A DNA stretch of 34,513 bases from a bacterium (GTDB lineage Bacteria > Patescibacteriota > Minisyncoccia > Moranbacterales > UBA2206): assembly GCA_030654225.1 (NCBI GenBank), contig JAURXY010000031.1, positions 65,431-99,943 on the forward strand, read 5' to 3'. Below, piece after piece: positions 25,133 to 34,406 of this stretch. Each line of letters begins with the position of its first letter. The first letter of the stretch is position 1. The translations under genes and the position numbers were made by a program. The notes beneath the pieces are model-generated. The model was not told where the DNA came from. It did no database searches and saw nothing but the letters and a program-made list of their open reading frames with translations.

Positions 25133-26299
25133 TTATTTTATATATCCCCCTTCAATCTTTCCTGCAAACACATCCTCAATTTGTTTTTGAAAAATATCGC
25201 GTCCACCAAGACCATAGACATAGGATTTGATTTCGCGTCCCGTAGAGACGCAAAATTTTGCGTCTCTACCATTGCCATATAAAGAATTTATTATTTCACT
25301 GTAGAATGGCGGATAAGTTCCGATTGATTGAGCACGATCCAGCACAATTATTTCTTTGGCATTTTTCAAACTTTCGGCAATTTTTTTGTGCGGAAATGGT
25401 CGAAATAAATTTATTTTCAAAATTCCAACTTTTTCTCCTGCCTCTCGCAATTTATCTACAATAACTTTAGCTGTTCCTGCTGCTGAGCCAGTGAGTACCA
25501 TTATTTTTTCTGCATCTTCCAATCTATATTCTTCAAAAATAGAGTATTTTCTTCCACTGATTTTTTCATATTCAACTGCAATTTTTTCATATTCTTCTTC
25601 TGCGTTTTTCATTGCTTCCTCCTGATCAATCCTAAATTCAAAATATGAATTCTGCAATGCCACCGCGCCATATGTCACAGGATTATCCGTATCCAAGAGT
25701 GGACTAATCGCCTTATATTCTCCCACAAATTCTTGCACAACTTTCGTTTCCAAAATTTCCAAATTTTCCACACTGTGAGAAGTATTAAATCCATCCATAA
25801 TCACCATGATTGGCAATTTCACTTTTTCTGCCAGTTTCATTCCGATGATTGTTTTGTCATAAACTTCTTGCGCGTTCTCGCAAAAAAGTTGAATCCAGCC
25901 AGAGTCGCGACAACCCATCACGTCACTATGATCCCCATGAATGTTTATAGGCGAAGCCAGCGCTCGCGCGCTCACCAACATCATAATCGGCAAGCGAAAA
26001 CCACTGGCTATATAGAGAACTTCATGCATCAAAGCCAATCCTTGCGAACTAGTAGCAGTGGCTGTTCTGGCTCCCGCTGAACTTGCGCCAATCGCTGCGC
26101 TCATGGCTGAATGTTCTGATTCCACCTTGATTATTTCAGTTTCCACTTCACCATTAGCTTCAAATCCAGCATAGGTTTCAATGATTGTGGTTTGTGGCGT
26201 AATCGGATAAATCGGCATCACATCTATTTCAATTTGTTTCAAAGCTTCCGCTGCCGCAGCCCCACCAGTAAGTGCTAATTTTTTATTTTTTTTATTCAT
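25133..26299 (-). CDS. porA: 2-oxoacid:ferredoxin oxidoreductase alpha subunit
   Basis: YPITPQTTIIE; VESEHSAMSAAIGASSAGARTATATSSQGLALMHEVLYIASG. Confidence 0.94.
   Translation of the reverse strand: MNKKNKKLALTGGAAAAEALKQIEIDVMPIYPITPQTTIIETYAGFEANGEVETEIIKVESEHSAMSAAIGASSAGARTATATSSQGLALMHEVLYIASGFRLPIMMLVSARALASPINIHGDHSDVMGCRDSGWIQLFCENAQEVYDKTIIGMKLAEKVKLPIMVIMDGFNTSHSVENLEILETKVVQEFVGEYKAISPLLDTDNPVTYGAVALQNSYFEFRIDQEEAMKNAEEEYEKIAVEYEKISGRKYSIFEEYRLEDAEKIMVLTGSAAGTAKVIVDKLREAGEKVGILKINLFRPFPHKKIAESLKNAKEIIVLDRAQSIGTYPPFYSEIINSLYGNGRDAKFCVSTGREIKSYVYGLGGRDIFQKQIEDVFAGKIEGGYIK
25242..25269. repeat. 28-bp perfect palindrome within porA
   Basis: GTAGAGACGCAAAATTTTGCGTCTCTAC. Confidence 0.95.
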
Positions 26300-26301
26300 A
26301 A

Positions 26302-26565
26302 TTATTTTTTCTTCATTGTTATTGCTTTTATTGGGCAAACTTCTGCGCAAACGCCACAACCCTTGCAATATTCGTAGTCAATATCTGCTTTATCTTTCTG
26401 TCCTTCTTTATGTTTTTTCATCTCAATTGAAGCTTCCGGACAAAACGGCACACAAGTTGCGCAACCAATACATTTTTCTTTGTCCACTTCCGGATGCATA
26501 TATCGCCACGCTCCGGTTTTAGGTGATTTTTTTTGATCATGTTTTATAACTGCTCCATGTTCCAT
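26302..26565 (-). CDS. porD: 2-oxoacid:ferredoxin oxidoreductase delta subunit (2x 4Fe-4S)
   Basis: CIGCATCVPFCPEASIEM and CKGCGVCAEVCPIKAI; ATG at 26565. Confidence 0.93.
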   Translation of the reverse strand: MEHGAVIKHDQKKSPKTGAWRYMHPEVDKEKCIGCATCVPFCPEASIEMKKHKEGQKDKADIDYEYCKGCGVCAEVCPIKAITMKKK

Positions 26566-26584
26566 AATTATTAATTTTAAATTT

Positions 26585-27169
26585 TTATATTGTATCGTAC
26601 GCCTTCTCAATCGCTTGAATATTTTTGTCGCAATTTTCTTTGCCCAATTTTTTTTCAAAAATATTCCTAAATTCTTCAATCATACTTTCCATTTTTATCA
26701 CTCCAGAAACTTGCACAAATTTTCCCAAAATTACGGTGTTGGGACGAGGTTGGCCGATAATCGAAAGTGAAATTCCACTCGCATCAATCGGATGAATTTT
26801 ACCTTCGAATTTTCCGCCTTTTTGAATTAATTTTTCTCGCACTTCATGTTCCTGCATTTGTGTATTTATTATCAAAAATTCGTCTTTATCCAAATTGAAA
26901 GCCACTTCTTGTGAATCCAAAAGTGTGTCGTCTAAAACTACCACCAAATCCGGATCAACGACCGGTTCATGCGTTCTAATTTCATGATCGGAAATTCGCA
27001 AATATGTCTTAGTTGGCGCGCCAGACCTTTCCGGTCCAAAACTTGGAAAAGCTTGAACAAATTTATCCTCGTGAGTTCCCGCTTGCGCCAAAATTTCCGC
27101 CGTCGTCTTTGCGCCTTGCCCGCCACGAGCAAAAAAAATAACTTCAAAAATATCTTTATGATTTTTCAT
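26585..27169 (-). CDS. porG: 2-oxoacid:ferredoxin oxidoreductase gamma subunit
   Basis: FFARGGQGAKTTAEILAQAG; FPSFGPERSGAPTKTYLRIS. Confidence 0.94.
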   Translation of the reverse strand: MKNHKDIFEVIFFARGGQGAKTTAEILAQAGTHEDKFVQAFPSFGPERSGAPTKTYLRISDHEIRTHEPVVDPDLVVVLDDTLLDSQEVAFNLDKDEFLIINTQMQEHEVREKLIQKGGKFEGKIHPIDASGISLSIIGQPRPNTVILGKFVQVSGVIKMESMIEEFRNIFEKKLGKENCDKNIQAIEKAYDTI

Positions 27170-27173
27170 ATAA

Positions 27174-27364
27174 CCGATGCGAAATTACGAATTAAATGCG
27201 AATCTACGAACAACTTGTAATTAATAGATTTTTTAGTTGAATTTATTTTATTGTACCATAAATATTTAGATACACAAAACGCCCCCTTATTGGAGCGTTA
27301 TGAGATTTATATCTAAAATGTTTTAATTTCGTAGATTCGTTCTTGTTTCGTAGTTTCGCATCGG
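27174..27364. repeat. Long palindromic element, CCGATKCGAA family, copy C (expanded central loop)
   Basis: CCGATGCGAAATTACGAATTAAATGCGAATCTACGAA ... TTCGTAGATTCGTTCTTGTTTCGTAGTTTCGCATCGG. Confidence 0.88.
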
Positions 27365-27366
27365 CT

Positions 27367-28380
27367 TTATTTCGCCAACTGCTCCTCAATATCCTTTTTC
27401 AAATCTTCCGCGCTAAGCGCTCCAGTCTCTACTTTGTCACCCACGAAAATTGTCGGCGTTCCCGTAATACCAAAATTCTGCGCATCGCTAATGTCAGCAT
27501 TAATCTTATCCTGATATTTTTTGTTATCCAAACAGCCATTAAAATCATTGATGTTTAGTCGAAGCATCAGCGCATATGATTTGAAACTAGCGTTGTCTTT
27601 TGTCTCTCCCCATTGTGATTGTTTAGCATAAAGGATATCAGCATATTCCCAAAACTTGCCTTGTTCCTGTGCACACATTGAAGCCAAAGCCGCGCTCTGG
27701 GCTTGCGGATGAATTTCGGTTAGTGGAAATTCTTTGAAACTAAACAAAACCTTGTCTTGATAGTTTTTCATGGTGTCGCGCAGTGATTTATAGAAAACTT
27801 TGCAATATGGACATTGGAAATCGGAAAAAATAACAACCTTGACTTTGGCGTCTTTGTTACCAAAAGTTGCATCGCTTGTACTTACCTGCGGCAACTCCAG
27901 ATATTTTCCTACGGGCGCTCCTAATGTTTGCACATTCAAAACATATTTGTCGCCTTTGGCATAGAATAGCGACTGGGCTTCAGTATAAAATTCAGTTTGA
28001 TCAAGATTTTTGGCAAAAATGAAAGCTGGCAAAGTTTTGATTCCAAACTCACTGATCAAATTTTTTCCTTGCTCACTGTCAGAATTTATTTTCTCGGCAC
28101 TAATTGTTGGTGAAACTCTTCGAAGCCAAGCCAAAATTTCTCCTGGATCGCAAGCTTCACAAGTGTCATCTGTGATAACAGAAATTGACACCGCTGGATC
28201 GCTATAGGCCACCCACGTTTTTCCATTCGCTTCAAAAATGTCAGATTTATTGAGATTTTTTTGTGAATAACCACTACCCCTCATCATTTGTCCTGCATCC
28301 ACAAAAAGACTGCCCAAAAGAAGTCCCACCAAAAGAATCACCAGAGAAATTAGATTCTTAATTTTATTTTTTTCTTCCAT
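27367..28380 (-). CDS. DsbA-family thiol-disulfide oxidoreductase with two thioredoxin-like domains
   Basis: N-terminal TM; DDTCEACDPGEILAWL...IKTLPAFIF domain; second domain VVIFSDFQCPYCKVFY...GITGTPTIFVGDK. Confidence 0.88.
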   Translation of the reverse strand: MEEKNKIKNLISLVILLVGLLLGSLFVDAGQMMRGSGYSQKNLNKSDIFEANGKTWVAYSDPAVSISVITDDTCEACDPGEILAWLRRVSPTISAEKINSDSEQGKNLISEFGIKTLPAFIFAKNLDQTEFYTEAQSLFYAKGDKYVLNVQTLGAPVGKYLELPQVSTSDATFGNKDAKVKVVIFSDFQCPYCKVFYKSLRDTMKNYQDKVLFSFKEFPLTEIHPQAQSAALASMCAQEQGKFWEYADILYAKQSQWGETKDNASFKSYALMLRLNINDFNGCLDNKKYQDKINADISDAQNFGITGTPTIFVGDKVETGALSAEDLKKDIEEQLAK

Positions 28381-28397
28381 AGAGTTATATACTTGTC

Positions 28398-28417
28398 ATT
28401 CCCGTGAAAACGGGAAT
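28398..28417. repeat. Short hairpin ATTCCCGTGAAAACGGGAAT
   Basis: Inverted repeat with short loop in intergenic space. Confidence 0.7.
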
Positions 28418-28445
28418 CTAGTGCAAAATTTTAATTAGATTATAT

Positions 28446-28772
28446 CTACTTTATGTTTCCTGTATTATTATCAATTTGATTTTCCTCTGTCCCTTTTTGC
28501 GCTTCATCATTTTGTTTTTGCAAAATATCTTTTTCAATCTTATTTATATCAAAATCGCTTTTCATAATTTTCATTTTATAATCATCATACCCAATTGTGA
28601 TTTTTTTCACCGCTTCAGTCTTGAGCGCAATTCCAATCAAGATTCCCAAAATCAAAAACAACACGAGCTCAACATAGAAATCGTATTTCTTTTTTGGTTT
28701 CTCCCTCAATATCTCTTCTGTGTCGTTCTGTATTTTTAATTCTGTGTTATTCTGCGTAGTATCATTTTCCAT
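28446..28772 (-). CDS. Hypothetical single-TM protein
   Basis: 108 aa; one hydrophobic segment YVELVLFLILGILIGIAL. Confidence 0.6.
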   Translation of the reverse strand: MENDTTQNNTELKIQNDTEEILREKPKKKYDFYVELVLFLILGILIGIALKTEAVKKITIGYDDYKMKIMKSDFDINKIEKDILQKQNDEAQKGTEENQIDNNTGNIK

Positions 28773-28795
28773 ACCACTAGGCTACCACACATCAA

Positions 28796-28815
28796 AAAAC
28801 CCCGCAATCTTGCGG
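28796..28815 (-). terminator. Rho-independent terminator
   Basis: CCCGCAAGATTGCGGGGTTTTTTG on minus strand. Confidence 0.8.
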
Positions 28816-28839
28816 GATTTGTGGTTTATGGCGTAATAA

Positions 28840-28876
28840 AAAAAGAACCCCGTAACCATATAGATGATTACGGGGA
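28840..28876 (-). terminator. Rho-independent terminator downstream of purL
   Basis: CCCCGTAATCATCTATATGGTTACGGGGTTCTTTTTTT on minus strand. Confidence 0.85.
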
Positions 28877-28896
28877 CTGCATCTTTTTAAAAAAAT

Positions 28897-31800
28897 TTAT
28901 TTATTTTCGCACCACTCCCTGGCATTTTGAAACATTTTTATCCAAGGAGAGGCTAACAGATCTTCAATCTCTGCTGTTCGATATGGCCATTGCCATTTCA
29001 GAAAAGCCCGTTCAGGATGAGGCATCATTGCGAGATGCCGTCCGTCAGGCGAGCAAAGACTTGTAATACCAAACGGTGAACCATTCATATTAAAGGGATA
29101 ACTTCCATCCGGAATCGCCCTATCAGAATAACCATCATCATCCACAAAAGACATGGGTGCTAAATTACGCATCACCACATCATCCATAATGGTTAAATCC
29201 GGAAAATAAAGCTTCCCCTCACCATGAGCCACCCAAACACCGAGGATCGATCTTTCCATCCCTTTCAGCATAATAGCAGGACTTTCAAAGATTTTAACCG
29301 AGGCCCAACGAGATTCGAAACGTCCCGAGATGTTTTGGATAAACCTAGGCTGGCTCTCATCGGAAAGTCCCTGCCAAGGAACCCATCCCAAAAGTGCAAA
29401 GAGCTGACAACCGTTACAGACACCCAGCGAGAATGTGTCGGGACGTTTATAGAAATCCGCGAACATCTTATTGAGTTTTTCGTTGAATCTGATTGTTGCT
29501 GCCCAACCTTTGGCACTCTCCGGAACATCGGCGTAAGAAAATCCGCCGACCGCTACGAGCCCCCTGAATCGCTCCAGCGTCACTCTGTCACTCAGAAGGT
29601 CGGTCATAGTGATGTCCCACGGCTTGAATCCTGCCTGATAAAAAGCAGTTGTCATTTCGCGGTCACCATTACTTCCTTCCTCCCGAAGTATCGCTACCTC
29701 GGGCTTTTCCTTTGCCTTGATAATATAATCAGGTGTCGATTTGGGTTCGAAAGATACATAATACTTCGGACCCTTGCGTTTAAAAATATTTTTCTTTTCC
29801 TGATCAGCACATTTGGGATTCTTCTGAAGCCGTTCGATTTGGTAAGATGTTTCTTCCCACCATTGACGAAGAACTTGCATGTCAGCTTCGAACAGATTTT
29901 TTCCCGTACCCACTTCTGTAATGGAAATATTTTTGTCAGATATGGGCATTGTGAATCCGAGATAATCAAATGGTATTTTCCATCCCCTGAGTATTTCAAT
30001 AACTTCTTTGAATTCCCAGGAACACTCAATTACCATGCCCGCTTCCTCGGCGAACCAATCCTTTACCGAATATGTCGTCGGGGTCGAGATTGAAAATCCG
30101 CAGTTACCAGCAAAGGCCATTTCCAACAGCGTCACAATAAGACCACCGTCAGAAATGTCATGTCCAGCAAGGATGAGATTTTTTTCTATTAGCTCCTGAA
30201 TCGCCATAAATGCGCGCTTAAGAAGTTCGGGGTCTTCCATGTCCGGACACTCGTCTCCAAGTTGACCATAACACTGTGCCAGAGCCGAACCGCCCAACCG
30301 CTTCTTTCCGTTCGCCAAGTCGATATAAATAATCCGACTGGCTCCAGGACTCTTGAAATCAGGCGTCACCACTTTCGTGATGTCAGGCATCGTTGCGTAA
30401 GCGGATATGACCAACTCTCTCGGAGACTTCACAATTTCGTCGTCGACTCGTGTCGCCATCGAAAGACTGTCCTTCCCACCGTCCACGGCAATGCCCAGTT
30501 GAATCATGATGTCGCGCATAGCGCAAGCTGCGTCGTAGAGAGCCGCTCCTTCACCAGGAAGTTTCGGCGCCCACATCCAGTTAGCACTGCACTTAACATC
30601 TTCCAGTCCACTGATTTTCGCCCAAACCAAATTGGTCAGAGCTTCAACGACTGCCATTCGAGCGCCGGCTTCGGGGTTAACCAGCATCTTAATCGGTTGT
30701 TCCCCAATTGAAGTTGCCGCACCCGTAATTTCGAAATGACTCTGAGCAATAACTGCCACATCACCGACCGTAAGTTGAAGCGGACCGCAGCACTGCTGCC
30801 TCGCAATGAGTCCCGTCACACTTCGGTCAACTTTATTGGTAAGAAATCGTTTAGAGCCAACTGCCAGATTACGAAGCACTCTATAAAGAGCATCTTCAAG
30901 TGTCATATCCGGCAGATTAAGGGATTGATGTTTATTTTCAATTCTCTTGTCCTCGAAAGTTTTCTGCGGCATATTACCTAAAACTTTCGCAAGGTCAAGA
31001 TTCACTGGGATTGAGTCGTCCCGCTCATCATGAACGAGGAAGCGTCCGTCCCCAGTTACTTCGCCAAGAACTTCACAGTTGACCTTCTCCCTTTCGCAGA
31101 TGGATTTGAATTCTTCAATCCGCGAAGAAATAATCAGAAAACCGCAACGCTCCTGGTATTCGGCAATCCAGATTTTGAGAACCGAGAGAGTCGGATCGCC
31201 GAGTTTGATGCGCCTAAGTTCGATTTTTCCTCCGACTTTTTCAACCAGCTCCTTGAGAACATTAGCTGGTCCGCCTGCTCCTTGATCATGAGCACTCACG
31301 ATGGGATTTTTGTCTCCCATCTCAACGCAGGCCCGAACGACACGATTCATTTTCTGTTCCATTTCCGCATCGCCACGCTGCACTGCATTGAAATCGAGCT
31401 CCGCGTCGTTATCACCTTGGAGCTTGCTGGAAGCCGAGCCACCGCCCACACCGATACCATATGCTGGTCCGCCTACCTGAACGATAAGCATTCCTTTTTC
31501 AGCTTCGCCTTTTTCGATGTGTCTGGCATCGATTTGACCGATACCGCCTGTAAACATGATCTTCTTGATCCATCCCCAGCGTTCACCATTGGGAAGTCTC
31601 TGGTCGAATGACCGGGTAAAGCCGAGTATAACCGGCTCACCAAATTTGTTGCCATAATCGCTGGCGCCGTCGCTTGCCCTTATCTCGACATTGAGAGAGG
31701 GTGCAAGATTTGAGGGATAAACATAGCTCTTGTCTTCCCAAGGCAGGTCGTAACCCGGAATGAGAAGATTTGCAACACAATATCCTGCCGTGCCAGCCAC

Positions 31801-32715
31801 CACCAGCCCACCTCTGCCCGTTGCTTGGACATCGCGGATTCTTCCACCTGTGCCTGTCTCGGCGCCGGGGAAAGGAGCGATGCCTGTCGGGAAGTTGTGC
31901 GTTTCCGCTGTGAAGATTATGTGATAGTTCACTTTTTTCTTCACGAACGGTGATAGTGCTCCGGGATTTTCAGGAATGATTGTCCAACAATCATATCCCT
32001 TGATTCCACTGGAATTGTCCTTGAAAGCGATGATGCTGTTGCCAGGATTTTTCGTGAGTGTTGACTGCACGATTTCCATAAGCGTTTCCGGCATTGCCAC
32101 GCCGTTGATGATCTGTTTACCCCTGAAGTAGCCATGCCGCGAGTGTTCGCTATTGGCGTTATCGAGGTCGCGGATTTCAACGATCGTAGGATTTCTTTTT
32201 TCTTCACCGACAAAATATTCGTAGTAAAGATTTCTATCCCATGCGTCCATCGCAAGCCCAGGAACCTTTAGAAGTGCATCGGGTCCGTTTTCCATCATCG
32301 GAATTTCAGTGACCGGCTCAGGGCGAATGCCCGAGCTGAAAGTCACAAGACTCTGTTGATAGACACATTCCGTCATGCGATCATGGTGATCGCCGATAAA
32401 TTTTGCCTTGTTGATTTCGGAAGACAATGCATGTCTTCTGGAGCGTTCAATCCGGATTATTTTTTCAAGCCCGCAACTTTTACAAACAGAAAAAATGTTT
32501 GTTGAGTACGCCGTCGCAAAATTCATACGAGGCCCCAATTCCACCACTTCCTGTCCGCCATTATTCGACGGAACATCTAAAATTTTGTCCGTCACAAATC
32601 CTTCCGTGAGAAGCTGTTTCAAAACAGCCAGTTCGACATTGGTTAATGGTTCGGACGTTTCCACATTAAAACAATATTCCAATCCTTCTTTTTTTGGCAG
32701 AAAAAAATGTAGCAT
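28897..32715 (-). CDS. purL: Phosphoribosylformylglycinamidine synthase, large single-chain form with C-terminal amidotransferase
   Basis: 1272 aa; FTAETHNFPTGIAPFPGAETGTGGRIRD; SLGVCNGCQLFALLGW; MPHPERAFLKWQWPY. Confidence 0.96.
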   Translation of the reverse strand: MLHFFLPKKEGLEYCFNVETSEPLTNVELAVLKQLLTEGFVTDKILDVPSNNGGQEVVELGPRMNFATAYSTNIFSVCKSCGLEKIIRIERSRRHALSSEINKAKFIGDHHDRMTECVYQQSLVTFSSGIRPEPVTEIPMMENGPDALLKVPGLAMDAWDRNLYYEYFVGEEKRNPTIVEIRDLDNANSEHSRHGYFRGKQIINGVAMPETLMEIVQSTLTKNPGNSIIAFKDNSSGIKGYDCWTIIPENPGALSPFVKKKVNYHIIFTAETHNFPTGIAPFPGAETGTGGRIRDVQATGRGGLVVAGTAGYCVANLLIPGYDLPWEDKSYVYPSNLAPSLNVEIRASDGASDYGNKFGEPVILGFTRSFDQRLPNGERWGWIKKIMFTGGIGQIDARHIEKGEAEKGMLIVQVGGPAYGIGVGGGSASSKLQGDNDAELDFNAVQRGDAEMEQKMNRVVRACVEMGDKNPIVSAHDQGAGGPANVLKELVEKVGGKIELRRIKLGDPTLSVLKIWIAEYQERCGFLIISSRIEEFKSICEREKVNCEVLGEVTGDGRFLVHDERDDSIPVNLDLAKVLGNMPQKTFEDKRIENKHQSLNLPDMTLEDALYRVLRNLAVGSKRFLTNKVDRSVTGLIARQQCCGPLQLTVGDVAVIAQSHFEITGAATSIGEQPIKMLVNPEAGARMAVVEALTNLVWAKISGLEDVKCSANWMWAPKLPGEGAALYDAACAMRDIMIQLGIAVDGGKDSLSMATRVDDEIVKSPRELVISAYATMPDITKVVTPDFKSPGASRIIYIDLANGKKRLGGSALAQCYGQLGDECPDMEDPELLKRAFMAIQELIEKNLILAGHDISDGGLIVTLLEMAFAGNCGFSISTPTTYSVKDWFAEEAGMVIECSWEFKEVIEILRGWKIPFDYLGFTMPISDKNISITEVGTGKNLFEADMQVLRQWWEETSYQIERLQKNPKCADQEKKNIFKRKGPKYYVSFEPKSTPDYIIKAKEKPEVAILREEGSNGDREMTTAFYQAGFKPWDITMTDLLSDRVTLERFRGLVAVGGFSYADVPESAKGWAATIRFNEKLNKMFADFYKRPDTFSLGVCNGCQLFALLGWVPWQGLSDESQPRFIQNISGRFESRWASVKIFESPAIMLKGMERSILGVWVAHGEGKLYFPDLTIMDDVVMRNLAPMSFVDDDGYSDRAIPDGSYPFNMNGSPFGITSLCSPDGRHLAMMPHPERAFLKWQWPYRTAEIEDLLASPWIKMFQNAREWCENK

Positions 32716-32918
32716 GGAAGTACTCCTTTTCTTATTTGAGTTTTATATTTATTATTTTATATTTTCAAGCAGAATAAAAATTCTGCGTAATTTTATTCAG
32801 TTGTAAAAGGGCTAAAAATCATCAAAATAAAAAGCAAAAAAGCCAACCCTCCTTAATTGGTTTAGCTTTTGTTTCTGCCTAAAACATAGCAGATTGAAGG
32901 GGTTTTAGTCAAATAAAA

Positions 32919-32948
32919 ACGCCGGACTCTCCTCGAGAAGTCCGGCGG
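32919..32948 (-). terminator. Rho-independent terminator downstream of purM
   Basis: CGCCGGACTTCTCGAGGAGAGTCCGGCGTTTTTATTT on minus strand. Confidence 0.88.
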
Positions 32949-32974
32949 TATTTGAGCGAAAAAAATCGCTGGAT

Positions 32975-34156
32975 TTAATAATCATTGAAAATTCCATAGG
33001 GAGTTGTGAGTTCTATCCGATTTCCGCCTCCATAATATGTATGGCATCTCCCCAGATCGAAAAGTTTAATAGCTGTTTCTTCAGAAACTTCCAATAAGGC
33101 AGCTTTGAATTTGGGATCATCTTCGCCAACCACATCAATCCCTATGCCACAGTTAAAGGATTTATACATGTTGCGATATTTTTCTCCAGATCGTTCTTGG
33201 ATAATCTTGAAAATTCCCGAAAGAGGTGGCATTCTTTTTTTATAGTAAATACCGCTTCCTACATGACCAATCTTGGTAGCCCCACCGCCCGTATTCATAC
33301 TTATGCCGTGAAGCATATTTCGAATACCCTTGCTCTCAAGTTTTTCTAAAAGCAATTTAATGAGAATCGCCCATTGCCTCGTAGGTGAAATAAGCGCATC
33401 ACTTATTGGCATAGTTAATCTTTTGTCTTTGTCGCCCACCCGATAAGAACCATCATATTCATTTCCTGAAACAATGAGATGGGGATATTTTGAAGTGTAT
33501 CCCGCCCACATAGTTTTAACGCGACCTAATGTAAGACCATTAGACATGATGCCGGAATTATATTCATTTTCCCACACTGCTTGTCCGTCGCTGGCAAAAC
33601 CAAAAATTTTATCCCCAGGTACAGTGTTGCCAAGGATTATTTCACTTTCTTTGGCCTCAGCATAAACAGACGCATTGAAAACTATTGTCTGCACTTGATG
33701 AGGAAGATCCGCCGTTTCACCACCCAAAAAGAAAAATGAATTAAAACCAAAGCTTCTGTATAATTTCTTAAGTTCAGCAAAGCGCCTGCCAATTTGCTCC
33801 ATAATTTCTTTTTTTGGAACATTAAAAGCATTCAAATCAATAACATCCGAAATGACAATCTTTTGATTCACAAACCCAGCCGCTGCAATATCTCCGAGGT
33901 TCATCGACACAGCGTCATCTACTGCTCCGCAAAAAACATCCACATCCCCTGTTTCAGCAAATATTAACAACCGCTGAACGAATTTACTTCCATCCCCATC
34001 CATATGTTGAGTAAAAACTTCCCCAGGACGAAATGGGTCACGAACGATATTGACAAATGCTCTCGGAAAATCATTATCCACATATTGATCAAAAATTTTC
34101 CGCACTTCTTTCTTCCCCGAATCAATGCCTAGCTTCTCATACATATCCTCAGTCAT
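32975..34156 (-). CDS. purM: Phosphoribosylformylglycinamidine cyclo-ligase (AIR synthetase)-like
   Basis: GAVDDAVSMNLGDIAAAGF; FFLGGETADLPHQV; GMNTGGGATKIGH-like NTGGGATKIGHVG. Confidence 0.85.
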   Translation of the reverse strand: MTEDMYEKLGIDSGKKEVRKIFDQYVDNDFPRAFVNIVRDPFRPGEVFTQHMDGDGSKFVQRLLIFAETGDVDVFCGAVDDAVSMNLGDIAAAGFVNQKIVISDVIDLNAFNVPKKEIMEQIGRRFAELKKLYRSFGFNSFFFLGGETADLPHQVQTIVFNASVYAEAKESEIILGNTVPGDKIFGFASDGQAVWENEYNSGIMSNGLTLGRVKTMWAGYTSKYPHLIVSGNEYDGSYRVGDKDKRLTMPISDALISPTRQWAILIKLLLEKLESKGIRNMLHGISMNTGGGATKIGHVGSGIYYKKRMPPLSGIFKIIQERSGEKYRNMYKSFNCGIGIDVVGEDDPKFKAALLEVSEETAIKLFDLGRCHTYYGGGNRIELTTPYGIFNDY

Positions 34157-34194
34157 GATTCATTCCTCCTCTCAAAAAAATTAAAATTAAAAAG

Positions 34195-34220
34195 AACAGC
34201 CACCATGGCCGTTCCCTCCC
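34195..34220 (-). terminator. Rho-independent terminator upstream of purM
   Basis: GGAACGGCCATGGTGGCTGTTCTTTTTAATTTT on minus strand. Confidence 0.75.
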
Positions 34221-34289
34221 TTCAGCCAAAGTTAATCCCACACTAACCCAACCAGACCAAAAAATCAAGTTTTTGCTACTTAACATGCT

Positions 34290-34308
34290 TGTCCGCCGAT
34301 GAGGCGGG
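34290..34308. repeat. Intergenic copy of the TGTCCGCCGATGAGGCGGG palindrome
   Basis: Exact 19-nt match to 19493-19511. Confidence 0.85.
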
Positions 34309-34372
34309 TTACTGAACTTGTTACTTAACAAATTATTTAAACAATCCGATTACTTTCATTAACAATAAAAAA

Positions 34373-34406
34373 ACTCCTCGCCATTTTTCTTTTCCCAAAA
34401 GAAAAG
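34373..34406. repeat. Hairpin GCCATTTTTCTTTTCCCAAAAGAAAAGTGGC
   Basis: Inverted repeat by inspection. Confidence 0.65.

Noticed and set aside
29224-30093. 289-aa plus-strand ORF, with similar ORFs at 30262-30711 and 31030-31611
   Set aside because: Antisense shadows of the GC-richer purL gene; no recognisable domain.
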